Below, one piece after another: positions 1-11,582 of a DNA stretch of 64,000 nucleotides. Source of the stretch: Nicotiana tabacum (Eukaryota; Streptophyta; Magnoliopsida; Solanales; Solanaceae); assembly GCF_000715075.1 (NCBI RefSeq), contig NC_134089.1, positions 71,840,697 to 71,904,696 on the forward strand. The letters are read 5' to 3'. Numbering within the stretch: the first letter of the stretch is position 1; each line of letters begins with the position of its first letter. A program made the translations under genes and the position numbers. The notes beneath the pieces were generated by a model. The model did no database searches. It saw only the letters and a program-made list of their open reading frames with translations, and was not told the DNA's origin.

Positions 1-720
1 AAAATTTGTTTGTTTTATTGTTTGCACTTTTGTGAATTTTCGTGGTATTTTCTGTCATTACTTGCATGAGTTTGTGCATGTTTATATGTTTAAATAAATG
101 AAAAAATAGATTGCATTCGCATTTAGGATTTAATTTTATAATTTTTTAGTTGAGTAGTAAATTAATTATTTTTACAAAAATGAAAGAATAAAAAAATAAC
201 GTATTTTGTATTTTTAAAGTGTTTAATGTCAAACTGTGTGATTATTTTATTTTTAGTATGTAATTACTTGTGATAAATATTATTTAAAGTGGTATTTTAA
301 GTCAATTTTGGTTTTATAATTTGAGTTAGGATTTTTGGTTATTAATTTTGAAAATAATTTAGGAAGAAAGAGAACTAATAAAAGAGAAGAAAATCAAATT
401 GGGCCAAACTCAATTTAACCACCAAAGCCCAAATCAAATACACCCAAACCCGCCCCAAATCAGCCCAAAACCCGTCCCAACCGGTTCGGCCCTATACTGA
501 ACCAATCGACGTCATTTGGACTCGCCTCAATCCGAGCCGTTAAAGAATTGTTCATCCAACGGTCTAGAACACACCCCATCGCCCGTATTCGACCCCGATC
601 CGTTTTTTAGAGACCGATCCGGTCTCAAAGGAGTCTAATACAGTGTCGTTCCATTTAGTCAGATGATCCAGGCCGTTGATCTCATTTGATCGAACGGTCT
701 GGATCCAATTCCACCCCCAG

Positions 721-727
721 TATATAT
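721..727 (+). promoter_or_regulatory. Putative LTR TATA box
   Basis: The sequence tatatat lies in a C-rich, A-poor stretch of the LTR and is followed by a leader-like, pyrimidine-rich region. This is the usual layout at the U3/R boundary of a plant LTR promoter. The position is inferred from sequence only. Confidence 0.3.
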
Positions 728-1033
728 GTGTCCAACCAAACCCGCCCCCTTCAGAACCCTTCAACCCTTTCGTCTCTAACCAAGCCCTAGAGACGTCGCC
801 ACCGTACCCTCACCGCCTCAGGGTGGCGGCGCCGGCTCCGTTCACCCTCATCTTTACACCATAGAACCACCCCGAACCCCTTTTACTAAATCTATCATTA
901 GTTTCCTTCGAATCTAACCAAGACTCGTCGAATTTTAAATCCAAGTTTTAACCCTAAAAATTCAAAATCAATTTCCATTGAACCTGATGACATGCATCAA
1001 GTCAAGCCTCTAGTTTTCTATGATTAGAAGGTC

Positions 1034-1108
1034 GATTCACTACAAAACCGATGTTACTCATTTGTTCTTGACAAAGAACAAATGAGTAACATCAGTTTCG
1101 GGTGAATC
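1034..1108. repeat. Long inverted repeat (foldback) inside the LTR
   Basis: Two arms of about 35 bp are separated by a 4-base loop (1070-1073). The inner 20 bp of each arm are perfectly complementary (arm core gatgttactcatttgttctt). The outer ~15 bp, starting gattcac, are imperfect. The RNA would form a strong hairpin. Nothing similar is visible in the other LTRs of the window. Confidence 0.7.
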
Positions 1109-4100
1109 GGGGTATCAAGGGTAATTTCATGTTTAGCCGGTGAGTTCCCTTTATTGTTTTTTTTTCTTCTTTAAATTCATTTCACCTCTGCCTCTTCTCC
1201 TTCTCTTCTACATGTGTTTTTGATTGGTCAATTTTTTCTGAGTGAAGTTACAACTAGCTTCAAACCCGATTTCTTTGCTTTAGGTTAGTTTATTTATCCA
1301 TATTTATTTCTGTTAATTTCAATTTTCCTTTTAAATTTATTTGGTCCTGTTTGTTTTGATTTCTGATTGTAGGTTTGTTCTACAGATTCTGTGAATAATT
1401 GTTTAAGTTCATGGATTTGCCTTTGAATCGATAGGTTGTCAATTTTCAATTTAGGTTTATATTATTCTAATAGGCAGCATATTAGTATCCTCGTGATGTT
1501 TTGATTCCTTGTTAAGATGATTATGTTAAATGTGTCAAAGGTCGAATCTCAAATAGGCTCTTCAATGTTCGTTTCTTGCTAATATCAGTTCAGATTGTTC
1601 ATATGAAGGATTATTTTTGACTCTATTTCAATGCTAAACCTATTTAGGTTTCAGAAACTGATGCCCTTTGGTTTTGTTGCCTAGCAGTTCTGTAAATGTT
1701 TATAACTTTCAGAGATTCTAATTGAATAATTATAAACTTAAAGGGTTAGTCTGGGAATTATTCAATAAAAGGAGATTGTTTACCTAACTTAGGAAGTAGT
1801 GGTAGGGTAGAAATTGCATTAATGAATTAATTAAAAGCACTAGGTTAGTGGAATGAATTAAAAAATAGAAAAAGGTATTGATAGTGGAAACTACACTTGT
1901 TTAAGGACCCTTTTAAGAGCTGGAAATCAAAAAGAACAGGGGTGTGTGATTAAAAGGCTAAGGGATACACATGGTAAGGGAATATACAAGCTGGAAAAAG
2001 AAAAGATTTGAATAAAAAGAGAGTTGGTCCTAGTCTTTAAATAGACACACACGGATAGAGTACGGATGAACAGAGAGATATAGACATTGAGTGGATATAT
2101 ACGGAGGGATAGGGACTGAGTTGGAAAAAAAAGGTGCTCGGAAATACAAAGAAATAACTCTAAAGAGAATGGAAATTGGAAATTACTGTTTGATTGATTT
2201 CTGTTTTCTGGTTTTCAATCTCAAATTGGCTGAAACCATCTTTGATGTATTGAGGGTTGAAATGGTTTGAATTGCTTTTTCTTGTTGAATCTGGGTTGAA
2301 CTCTGCAATAGAGTTACTGTTTCATTGAGTATTATAGTGGATTTCTGAATTTTCTCCTACACTTGAACTTATTTCTGGTTAGCTGACAGTGGAAATGATT
2401 TAAGATCAAGTTGGGTTAAGGTCTTATGGTTCACTTGTTTGGATTGAAGCTGTTTTTCTGGGTTGTTATTTCACTTTTCTGGGCTGGAAACTGGTCAAAA
2501 AAAATTGCTGTTGATTGCCCGCTACTATCGCTGCTGATTCTTCCTTTTCTTATTTCATTGATCTCCAGGTACCTACTCCTGAACCTTTATCATGATGTTT
2601 GGCTTGAAATTGAAAAAATGAAAACTGGAGTCTGATAACTTCAACGTGCTCGGATTGGTTTAGTTTCATTTTGTGTAAACCTCATGGTTTTGACATTATT
2701 AATGTATTGTAGATTCATTGCAAAGAGTTGTCATTAGCTTGTTTTGGCATAAAAATACTTTTTCTTGTTGTTATAGCTACTTTGGACTGTTGGAAAGAAA
2801 CTCGATGGAAACCCATCAAGCGGACCCTTACATATTAGCTTAGAGTGTGTTATACTTGATTTCTTGTTGCTTTGCTAGGTAGCTACTAATTTCAGGTCAT
2901 TAATAATGGAATTTAAGGTGAGGAAATGGGGCGCAGGAAAACATATGTCAATATATGTAAGCTGAATGCAAAGATTGTGCTAGTGGGCAGATTAATAATT
3001 TGATTGTGCATAGGGAATTGTAAATACAGCCTGAACAATTCAATTGACTTAATGAAAATGTTTGTTGTTTAAACAACCAATGATGCATCGACTTTAATGC
3101 CAAAGATCCGTAGTTTCATTTGTGATCTGATTCCATGATGGCCATTTGGGGCTTAATCCTCATAGTTGGATCGATTTGGGATCACAAGGATTCGATTAGG
3201 GTCAAATATTAATGCCCCCTCCCCCTTTGTTAGACTTGGACTCAATTTGGGCCTAAATTTATTCACTGGTTGGCCCAATTCATGTCCTTATGTAATCAGG
3301 TTAGTTTGAACTTTAACATTTAGGTAATTACAATTCTAATAGCATAGGAGGTGTGCCGTAATAAATAATTACGTGATAGTTTACGGTTCTTTCGAGATGA
3401 TTTCGAAACTTAGTTAGAATAATCGAGGTGCGCTATGCCCAATAAAATCTAAAAACTCATGGCTCTCGCAAACTTAAAGGTGCGTAGTTGTTTTAGGCGC
3501 GTTAATTATATAATTATCATGGCTACTAAAATTCGGGAGTACATTTCAAGTGGTCGGATTCTAATTTCCAACAATGTTAAATAAAATGTGTCATGGACTG
3601 CAGGTGCATTTATGTAGTATGGCTTACGATGTGTTTTAAATAGCTTTGAATTTTTCCGGAAATATTAAAAGCGGCTAAAATATTTTATTTTATTTTTTGC
3701 TTTTTGCTTCTTTTTTTTTTGCTTTTTTGGCTTTTTGCTCTTTGCATTTTGCTTTCTGCTTTTAGTACCAATTATGGGTCTGTATGATCCATTTTCACGT
3801 TAGGATCATTTTGAAAGATCACTAAATAAAAAAAAATGTTAGAATAAGATTTTAATTTAATCCCAACAATTCATCTCATATTTTTGTTTTAGTAGCCTCT
3901 TTGTTAATTAATTCCACATTGAGACTTTGGTACAAAAGCATCTGCACTATGTTGATCCGTACTTGTTCATTATATTGTAGTAATTCATATGTGGGGATGT
4001 ATATTTGTATGATCTCAAGAAAAAGAAAAGGAAAATAGTCATACTTAATTACTTACCTAATTGATACCACTATTTATGTTGCTTATAATTCAAAATAAGA

Positions 4101-4799
4101 AAAAGAAGATTAACGCAATAGATGGTTGATTAGTTATGAAGATCGTTGGTTGATTTGTCCATGTGATTATCTAATTTAGGAATAATAATAGTTCAAGAAC
4201 ATCGTAGTTTGCTTTAGGCTCGATTTAGACTAGTATTGTGATTATGTATACGTTTGCGTAACATAATTGCGAATTTAATTTCAAAAAAAGTAACTCAAGG
4301 GATGCGTTCGCGCAACTTCAACCAAACCTTTCTTAATATAAATAAACCAAGCATTATTAATTGTGGACACGTTTGCGTGACATGATTTTTTGACGCGCCA
4401 AAAGAAAAGAGTATAAGTACGCGTAACTCAATTCTTTAATTACAAACAAATCAAGTGGTTAAAAGCGGTAAAAAGTAAAGGCACATAGGTTTTTAAATAA
4501 GTAATTAGACAATTTTAGCCAAGTATAAATCACTAAGCGACCGTGCTAGAACCACGGAACTCGGGAATGCCTAACACCTTCTCCCGGGTTAACAAAATTC
4601 CTTACTCGGATTTCTGATTCGCGGACTGTTAAATAGAGTCAAACTTTTCCTCGATTCGGGATTGAATCGGTGGCTTGGGACACCATAAACTATCCCAAGT
4701 GGCGACTCTGAAATAATTAAATAATCTCATTTCGAATAATGTCACTTTAATTGGAAAAACTCCCTTATACTCTTCCGGGTGTAAAAGGGAGGTGTGATA

Positions 4800-6717
4800 C
4801 TATCCCGTCAAAAGTATTCAACAGTAAAAGTATATACGTCCCGGCAAGGAAGAATCAGCTATAACCAATCTTAACTCAATCCCTACTCATCTCAGCTAAC
4901 ACCAATACTCAATCATAATTACTTTCCACAAAAATAAACTAAATCCTTGCTCAATATCGAGAATTACCAATTAAAGCATCCGTAGTATCATTTAAGAACA
5001 CAACAAATATCAATTTAAGACTCACGGTCATGCTCGACACCAACATATAGATACTCGTCACCATGCCTATACGTCGTACTCAACAAGAAGCAAATAGCAA
5101 ATAGGACACAACTCCTAATCTCTCAAGCTAAAGTTAGACCTAACACTTACCTCGAACTTCCACGGACAGCTCAAGCCTCAAACACCACCTTCCCTTTCGA
5201 ATTCGGCTCCAAATCAATTGTATCTATACATAATCAACTTCATAACATCAATAAACGCTAAACAATCCAATTTCAGTGCTTAATTATAGCTTTCTAATCA
5301 TTCTTCCCAAAAAGTCAAAAATTGACCCTGGGCCCGCTTGATCAAAATACGAGGTTCGGACCAAAACCCGATCACACATTTACTTACGAGCCCGAATATA
5401 TAATTTATTTTCAAATCCGACCCCAAAACGAGGTCAAATTCCCAAATAATCAAAAAGCCCTAACTCTACCCAAATCCCTAATTTCTACCCTTAATCACAT
5501 GTTTTAGGCCTAAAAATCTAGTGGGTGTTGATAAAAATGGAAGAAAACAAGTTAAAGATTACTTACCCAAGAGGTTATGGTGAAGAAATTCTTCAAAAAT
5601 CGCCCAAGAGGTGTGGAGAAGATGAAGTTTGTGAAAAATAATGAAAATCCCGTCATGTGTTCAGTTTTTGGAACTTAAAATAACTAGGCGAAATTACTCA
5701 TCGCGTTCGCGATGGGTTAGGCCTGCTAGTCCTTCGCGCTTGCGGAATATGGCTCCTGTTCGCGGAGAAATGACCCCTCAAGCCTTCGCGTTCGCATCCA
5801 TGTGGTCGCGTTCGCGTAGGTTTAATGCCCCACCCCCTGCCCAGGCTCAATTAGCCTTCACGTTCGCGAAGGGAAAACCCCACAACGCCTCGCGTTCGCG
5901 ACCTGGGTTATGCGTTTGCATAGAAGGAATTTCCTTCAGCATAATTAATACATCGCGTTCGCGAGGGTCCTCCCGCGAACGCGAAGAAGGAAATATCATA
6001 ATACCAACAGCTGAAAACCTGTAACTTTTTAAGAGTTTAAAACCTTCCGAAACACATCCGAAACTCACCCGAGCCCTCGGGGCTCCAAACCAAATATACG
6101 TACTAACTTGAAAACACCATATATACTTATCCGTGCGATGAAATCGCCAAATTAACATCATTAACATCGAATTAAACCTCAAAATCAATGAATTATTTCA
6201 AACTTCTTAAAACATCAAATTTTGCAATTTAGGTCCGAATCACGTCAAATGACATCCATTTCTTACCAAACTTCACAGAGTTATCTTAAATAACATATAA
6301 GACTTGTACCGGGCACCGGAACCAAAATACGGGTCCGATACCAACATGTTCTAATCAAAATTCATTTCAAATTCTTTTAAACAATTTCAGAAAACAATTT
6401 TCTTTAAAAATTCATTTCTCGGGCTTGGGACCTCGGAATTTGATTTCGGGCATACACCCAGGTCCCATATTTTCCTACAGACCCTCTGGGACCGTCACAT
6501 CATAGGTCCAGGTCCGTTTACCCAAAAAATTGACCGAAGTCAAATTAACTCATTTTATAGTCAAAACTTATCATTTTTCATAGATTTTCATATTTAGGCT
6601 TTCCGGCTACGCGTCCGGATTGCGCACGCAAATCGAGGTGATGCTAAATGAGGTTTTCAAGGCTTCGGAACACAGAATTCAATTTAAAAGTAAGTGATGA
6701 CCTTTTGGGTCATCACA
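4800..6717 (-). mobile_element. Tekay/Del-like LTR fragment, inverted
   Basis: Non-coding. Read on the minus strand, the block begins at 6717 with tgtgatgacccaaaaggtc, the start of a common Solanaceae chromovirus-type LTR. It continues through a cctggtccc/gaggtccc-rich stretch typical of that family. The other end is cut by the Ogre-like LTR ending at 4799. There is no internal coding region. Family assignment is from memory of the terminal sequence, without a search. Open frames such as 5641-6024 arise from the CG-rich repeats and are not genes. Confidence 0.55.
5700..5988. repeat. CGCGTTCGCGA-type short dispersed repeats
   Basis: About eight partly palindromic copies of tcgcgttcgcga or close variants sit at irregular spacing within 290 bp, in otherwise AT-rich DNA. 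They form a local CpG-dense island inside the LTR fragment. Confidence 0.6.
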
Positions 6718-7568
6718 GTAAATCGAATTCTTATTGGAAAGATTATAATTATTCTCAAATATTTAGAATGAGCAAATATTCAAAATTTGAATTAATAAAA
6801 ATTGAATTATTTATTTTAATGTTGAGAACAAATAATTAAGTCGTTGAATTTATTAATTAGTAAACGAATCCAATTCAATTATTTTACAAATTCATCATAT
6901 AAGATTTTTTTTGTTGTTAAATTGACAAAACACTTAAAGTACATAAATTTTATTTTTGTAAGAAGAATATCGACTGTAAAATAAATCATAAAATATAGCA
7001 AAATTAATTATAGTAAAAAATAAATATTCAAATCGGTGAAAAAAGAAATTTTAGGCAATAAGGTAAAATTGTAGAAGGCAAGCAGATTATAAATAAGTTG
7101 TCATTTGTTTCTTTTTTGCATTCAGTCTAACAAAGGAAAATGTCTCGCTACAATTTTATACTAAGTTTTTGCTTGTAAAATATTAGTTCAATATTACTCA
7201 TTCTTTAAACTTTACATTGTAACTATCAAATTCTTAGAAAGTATAATGCTAACTTTTTTCATTCGCAAAAGTTTTAAGAGACCAAGAGATTTAATTTTTA
7301 ATTTGTGTTATTTGATAAATCTTTAAAGAATTGTAAATATTAACAATTTTCATAAGTTTCGACATGAGTCCGGACAAAATAACAATAAGGCATCTAAATA
7401 AAATTCCTTCATTTGTTAAGCTAATTAAATGGGAATAATATTTATTATTTTAAAAAAAATCTTAAATTATATTTCATAACTCAAACAAATTATCTAATAA
7501 CATGTATGTAATTTTTAAGTGTATTTATTAATATAGGTACACGCATAAAGCGCGTACGCTAAAACTAG
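6718..7568 (+). mobile_element. AT-rich block ending in a Helitron-like 3' terminus
   Basis: No coding sequence is visible. The right end (about 7535-7568) has the Helitron 3' signature: a short GC hairpin (acgcataaagcgcgt), about ten bases, then CTAG followed by T. The terminus at 24360 has the same layout and nearly the same sequence. The 5' end was not found; the Tekay-like LTR at 6717 may have removed or displaced it. The rest of the block is very AT-rich and otherwise featureless. Confidence 0.4.
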
Positions 7569-7599
7569 TATTAATTAAAAAAACATATAAATATATTCA

Positions 7600-7775
7600 T
7601 GGAATATAGAGAGACAGTGAATACAATGAAATACATAGAATACAGCGGGATACATTGAAATACAATGAAAAAAAAGCCAATGAATACAATGAAATACATA
7701 GAATACAGCGAGATACATTGAAATACAATGGAAAAAAAAGATATTGAATACAATGAAATACAACGAGATACATTA
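7600..7775. repeat. Short tandem repeat, ~64-bp unit
   Basis: About two and a half imperfect copies of a unit built from aatacaatgaaatacatag and agcgagatacattg-like words. The repeats create overlapping Tyr/Phe/Ile-rich open frames on the minus strand, which are not genes. Confidence 0.6.
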
Positions 7776-7987
7776 AAATATATTAACATAAAATACAAGT
7801 TCCATTACAGCGAGAAAATATCTTTCCATTATTTTTTCAAGAGCAATTGTGTGTAAATGACTACAATTTTATTGTCTTTTGTTTGGCTGTGTCGATTTTG
7901 TGTACTCTTTTAGCAAATAAGAATATTAGACCTAAGAGAGAAATTTCACGACTTCTTCTCCTTCTTCAGCTAGATTGAAATTCGACT

Positions 7988-8254
7988 GTGAATGAGATTG
8001 GGAGGTTGAGGACGGCGGTATTAATGAATAACGGCCACGGTCGTCCAGGTCCCCTTTCCGCTGATGAAAAAGATGCATCTGGTGACTGTCATATGGAAAT
8101 AGCACCTGTGATTGTTGATCAGAACATTTCTATTCAGGGTAATCCTGACACAGCAAGCCACGTTGAGCAAGCAGCAATTGCTGAAGCAAATAGCGAGTGC
8201 TGTAGGCATGTGGAAACAGTGGAATTGGGAAAAGTTGGAATAGGAGAAATTTGA
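7988..8254 (+). CDS. Small open frame of 88 residues, unrecognised
   Basis: The frame encodes an acidic, soluble-looking peptide rich in Ala, Glu, Asp, Ile and Val. I see no signal peptide, membrane segment or known motif. Base composition is more balanced than in the surrounding AT-rich repeats, so it may be a captured exon or an old gene fragment, for example inside a transposon. No promoter, splice site or homologue could be recognised. A chance open frame is equally likely. Confidence 0.15.
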   Translation: MNEIGRLRTAVLMNNGHGRPGPLSADEKDASGDCHMEIAPVIVDQNISIQGNPDTASHVEQAAIAEANSECCRHVETVELGKVGIGEI

Positions 8255-8660
8255 GGGGACATGCGAGAGAAAAATAATACAAAGCTTATTTTATGACTTA
8301 AGAGTAGGAGGTGATCATAAATAGATATTTGGCTATAAAAAATTAAAAAGTAGCTATGGAATATAATTTTTTAAAAAGGTATTTATTTAAAATAAATAAG
8401 ATATCAACCTTTGTTATAAGAAGTAACTAATCCTTGCGTGAAATCTTGCTTTGTAGCACAACAAAGTGGACCTAATTCTTATACATTTATGTCCACAAAA
8501 ATATTGGATCCATTTTGTTGCGAGACAAAATAATGGCTCACACAACTAGTGTCAGCTGTGTAAGGCACAAAATAAAGCTTTTTGTCTCGTTCCAGCCCCA
8601 ACTTCAACTAAGGCAAACCTGCTCGGGTAAGAGTTTGTTTGGTCCAACTTCTAAAAATTA

Positions 8661-8915
8661 CTCCCTCTGTTTTTAATTTATGTGGTACATTTCGCTTTTC
8701 GAGAGTCAAATTATATGAACTTTGATCGATATTTTAAAATATATTTTTCGTCATATCACGAGAAAAATTGAAATGTATAGTACTTTTCGTATAGTTTTTG
8801 AGTATTTAATTTTAATTTTAAAAAATATTATTTGATCTTATCCAATTCAACTTCAAAAATTAGTCAAATTAGCTCTAGAGAAGCAAAAAGTGTTGCATAA
8901 ATTGAGACGGAAGGA
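8661..8915. mobile_element. 255-bp MITE with CTCCCTC-type ends
   Basis: Terminal inverted repeats are ctccctctgtttttaattta on the left and tccttccgtctcaatttatg when the right end is reverse-complemented. A TTA direct repeat (8658-8660, 8916-8918) flanks it. Removing the element and one TTA restores continuous similarity between the host MITE and its sister copy at 24.4 kb, which confirms the insertion boundaries. A 3-bp TTA duplication favours a Tourist/Harbinger-type origin over Stowaway, although the end sequence is common in Solanaceae MITEs generally. Confidence 0.65.
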
Positions 8916-9505
8916 TTACTTGTTTTCGAGAAATATTTTTGTCAAACTATTTTTTTCAGAGAAGTACTTTTAGAGAATACTGTATTTGAGAAATATTTTT
9001 ATAATATTTGAGAAATAAATTATGCTTGACCTATATTTTCAAAAAGTGCCTTTAAATGTTTTCAAATTACGATGAGAACAATATTAAAATTTGTTTTTCA
9101 AATATATTATTTAAATCAAGAAATTCGTTAAACATTTTTATGCATGATTTTTAATTAAGTTTTAATTTTTATTTAGTTAAAATTAAAATATTGAACAAAA
9201 ATGGATAATTAAGGTATTCAATATAAATATAATTAAACCACAAAAGAGAAGATTAGGAAAGGCAGTATTTATATTTGAGAAATATATGAATTAAATTAAT
9301 GAGAGATAATTTAGTAAATATAAGTTTTTGTAAGAATATTTTTGTTTGAAAAAATTAATTTTCTACCTTTGCCAAGAAGTAGAAATTTGTAAAATCTCTC
9401 AACAATGAAAAAATTAATTCTTCTACTGCTTAAAAACACTTCACTTATTGGCCAAATACATATAAATCTCCTAAAAATATTTGTTGTCGAACAAAAGTGC
9501 TTTTC

Positions 9506-9698
9506 TTTTTTTGGTTTCTCACTCGGTATCCGGTACCCGTATTGGAGCCCGACTATATCCGGACTTGAACCGCGTAGGGCCCCATTCGGGGGAAAATGCT
9601 CCCTACCAAGAATTTTTTCATACCCAGGGCTTTAACTCGAGACCTCTAATTAAGGGAGGAGCAGTCCCATTTACTGCGTCATATCCTTTGGTGGTAAG
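9506..9698 (-). mobile_element. tRNA-derived SINE with 13-bp target duplication
   Basis: Insertion of 193 bp flanked by a perfect 13-bp direct repeat, aaaagtgcttttc (9493-9505 and 9699-9711). On the minus strand it begins with a tRNA-like head, an A-box-like tgacgcagtaaatggg followed by a B-box-like ggtctcgagttaaagcc. It ends in a short A tract, seen as seven T on the plus strand. Layout and length match the tRNA-derived SINEs known from Solanaceae; I did not assign a subfamily. It has no protein and would depend on a LINE for movement. It lies inside the MITE at 8631-9740. Confidence 0.75.
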
Positions 9699-9740
9699 AA
9701 AAGTGCTTTTCACTTCCTAAAAGCTTGGCAAAATGTGCTA

Positions 9741-10095
9741 TAAGTTAGCATGATTTGAGCTTGATATCATTTAATTATTAAATTTTTGTACACACCCATA
9801 TACATGTACAATCTTTAATATTTCAAATTCAACCACCTAATTGATTTGACACAAAAATAACTTCAACGGCAAAACTGAACTTAGATAAATCCTTCATTCT
9901 TTTAACCTAAATCTGTATTGCTTTCGCATAGCCGCCAACCCTTTCACACACTTGGCTTATTGATGCTAAGTTATTCTAGAGTACTTTTCATTATATGGGT
10001 ACTGAGCTTTCAAATTTACGTTATGTGGAATTGGCAACTAATTAAGATTTATTATAGGAGTTTTTATTTGGTGTTATTTGCAGTTGTGTTGACAA
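9741..10095. other. AT-rich intergenic DNA, no feature seen
   Basis: Short open frames occur but have no recognisable content. No splice-flanked exon, repeat or terminal signature was found. Confidence 0.4.
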
Positions 10096-10235
10096 GTAGG
10101 CGTTTGGACATAAGATTGTAAAATTCTAAAAAATGGTGAAAAAAAATTTCAAGTGAAAATGGTATTTGAAATTTAGAGTTGTGTTTGAACATAAATTTCA
10201 GTTTGGGTTGTGTTTGGACCTCAAAATGCATAAAT
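10096..10235. mobile_element. hAT-like MITE fragment
   Basis: Begins with ggcgtttggacataagatt and repeats related words (tgtgtttgaacataaat, tgtgtttggacctc). This resembles a common Solanaceae MITE with a gcgtttgga-type end. The other terminus is not present, and the piece stops at the Copia-like LTR. Assigned by resemblance only. Confidence 0.3.
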
Positions 10236-10259
10236 AAATATACTATTGATCGAAGATAC

Positions 10260-11582
10260 TGTTGGGATATACTATTAATCATGCGGTTTAGACATAGTAT
10301 TTTATTTTATTCTTTATGGAACAATTATTTATTTAATTTATTCAATTCAATAAAGTACTATTTAATAGATCATTTGTTACATATGTGTCCTTTTAGTTAT
10401 GTAGTAGACAATTTAGTGTATGAAGTCTTAGCTCATGCACAGAAGATTAAATTGTCGGTTCTCATAATTAATAAACTATATTCACAATCAAAGATATTAT
10501 TGGACAAAATATCTTGATGATTGTAGCACAAGATTATAGTATAATTTGTCTTGATTATGGGAGTGATTTTTCTCCGACTTTTTGTGCTAGTATACTTAGT
10601 GTATATTGAACGGACCAAGTAGAGAAAAGATATTTTTGTACTAAATATATATAAAATATTTTCTCTAATTCATTAAATGAACTTATACTCCTAATCTTGA
10701 TATAATTATTATGATCAATGTAATTTATTTATTGTTTTGATTTATCAAAAGGTACGACTCTATTCAGAGTTAGTGTATGCCTAATAGATTAGACAATAAT
10801 GAATAACATTTGTGAAATAATAATTAGTTGATAGAATCCATGACTCGGTTTTGAGTTTGATGATACCCCTTTATGTAAGCTTATAAGTTTTCATGTGATA
10901 CCCGACCAGTGAATTTTGTATCCGTCACATGAAATTGTTTAAGCGGAATTATAAAAGATTTAATTAGTTGATTAAATTAAATTTTCAGTGATTTAATTTA
11001 ATTGAATGGTATTTGAGATCTTAACATGGGGAGTTAAAATAAGTGTTATTGAATTTTCGAAATTCATATTGAGGAGTTCAATTGCAGTTTTTTAGTGGAA
11101 TAAACTACAATTAATTATAGTAAATTAATTCATGCTAATTGCGAATTAATGTTATAATTGGTAGCATCTTATTATTTCTGTGGTCCCTGCTATACCTAGT
11201 AAAAACCTGGACTTAACTTGGATAAAAAGTGACTTGGGAGAAAAGTCATCCGGTAGAGTTGGAGTAGGATTCTACTTGTGAAAGCAGAATCCTACACGTT
11301 TTTGGAGTAGAATTTCGGCCAAAACTAGTCTACTTAATTAATGAAGACTAATTTCACCCACTTTTTAGAGTTGTATTGTTCTTGCCCACCCAAAAGCAAA
11401 AATCGTCCAAGGTTTTACTAGGCATATAGCAGAAGACTGCAGCCCTGGATTCTTGCTGTGTGGAGGATTTGTGCAACGATTTCAAGAAGTTAGTGCTTCT
11501 AATCTAGTGATTATAGCATTGTCTAGTTTACATGTATTTGATGCATGGTTGTATGCTTGCTTCCGCTGCGCATGTTCTAACA
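10260..11582 (+). mobile_element. Copia-like LTR, probably solo
   Basis: Non-coding block starting tgttgggatatac and ending gctgcgcatgttctaaca, the TGTT...AACA ends typical of Copia LTRs. About 1.3 kb long. No tRNA-Met-type primer site follows and no coding region adjoins it, so it would be a solo LTR. The flanking five bases (gatac, tgtac) are not a clean target duplication, so the limits are tentative. Open frames inside (such as 10179-10517) look incidental. Confidence 0.35.

Larger units (their letters stand above)
1..4799 (+). mobile_element. Ogre/Tat-like LTR, 5' end outside the window
   Basis: Non-coding long terminal repeat, in plus orientation and cut by the window edge. Its last ~260 bases (from 4537) match almost base for base the end of the 5' LTR of the Ogre element further right (48489-48764): a block starting gcgaccgtgctagaacc, then tcctcgattcgggat, then a closing ggaggtgtga. 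A second block, around 3420-3640, resembles 48120-48380. The end reads TGATA where the sister LTR has TGACA, consistent with a C-to-T change. No primer-binding site follows, so this is probably a solo LTR or a fragment inserted in the Tekay-like LTR that continues at 4800. The target duplication cannot be checked because the left end is missing. Short open frames inside are incidental. Confidence 0.7.
8631..9740. mobile_element. PIF/Harbinger-type MITE, copy 1, with nested insertions
   Basis: Non-coding element flanked by TAA (8628-8630 and 9741-9743). Its left end, gagtttgtttggtccaactt, and the reverse complement of its right end, tagcacattttgccaagctt, are degenerate relatives of the termini of the MITE at 24399-25107. 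The internal text also matches that copy: attaattttctac followed by a gaagtagaaatttgta-like block. Two later insertions sit inside it, a 255-bp MITE and a SINE, which explain its greater length. The ends are well diverged, so this is an old copy. Confidence 0.5.

Noticed and set aside
5641..6188. Two Arg/Ser-rich open frames (127 and 113 residues)
   Set aside because: They arise from CG-rich tcgcgttcgcga words in an LTR fragment, on both strands.
9559..9644. tRNA-like promoter boxes suggesting a tRNA gene
   Set aside because: Part of a SINE with A tail and 13-bp target duplication; no cloverleaf or CCA-adjacent acceptor stem is recognisable.
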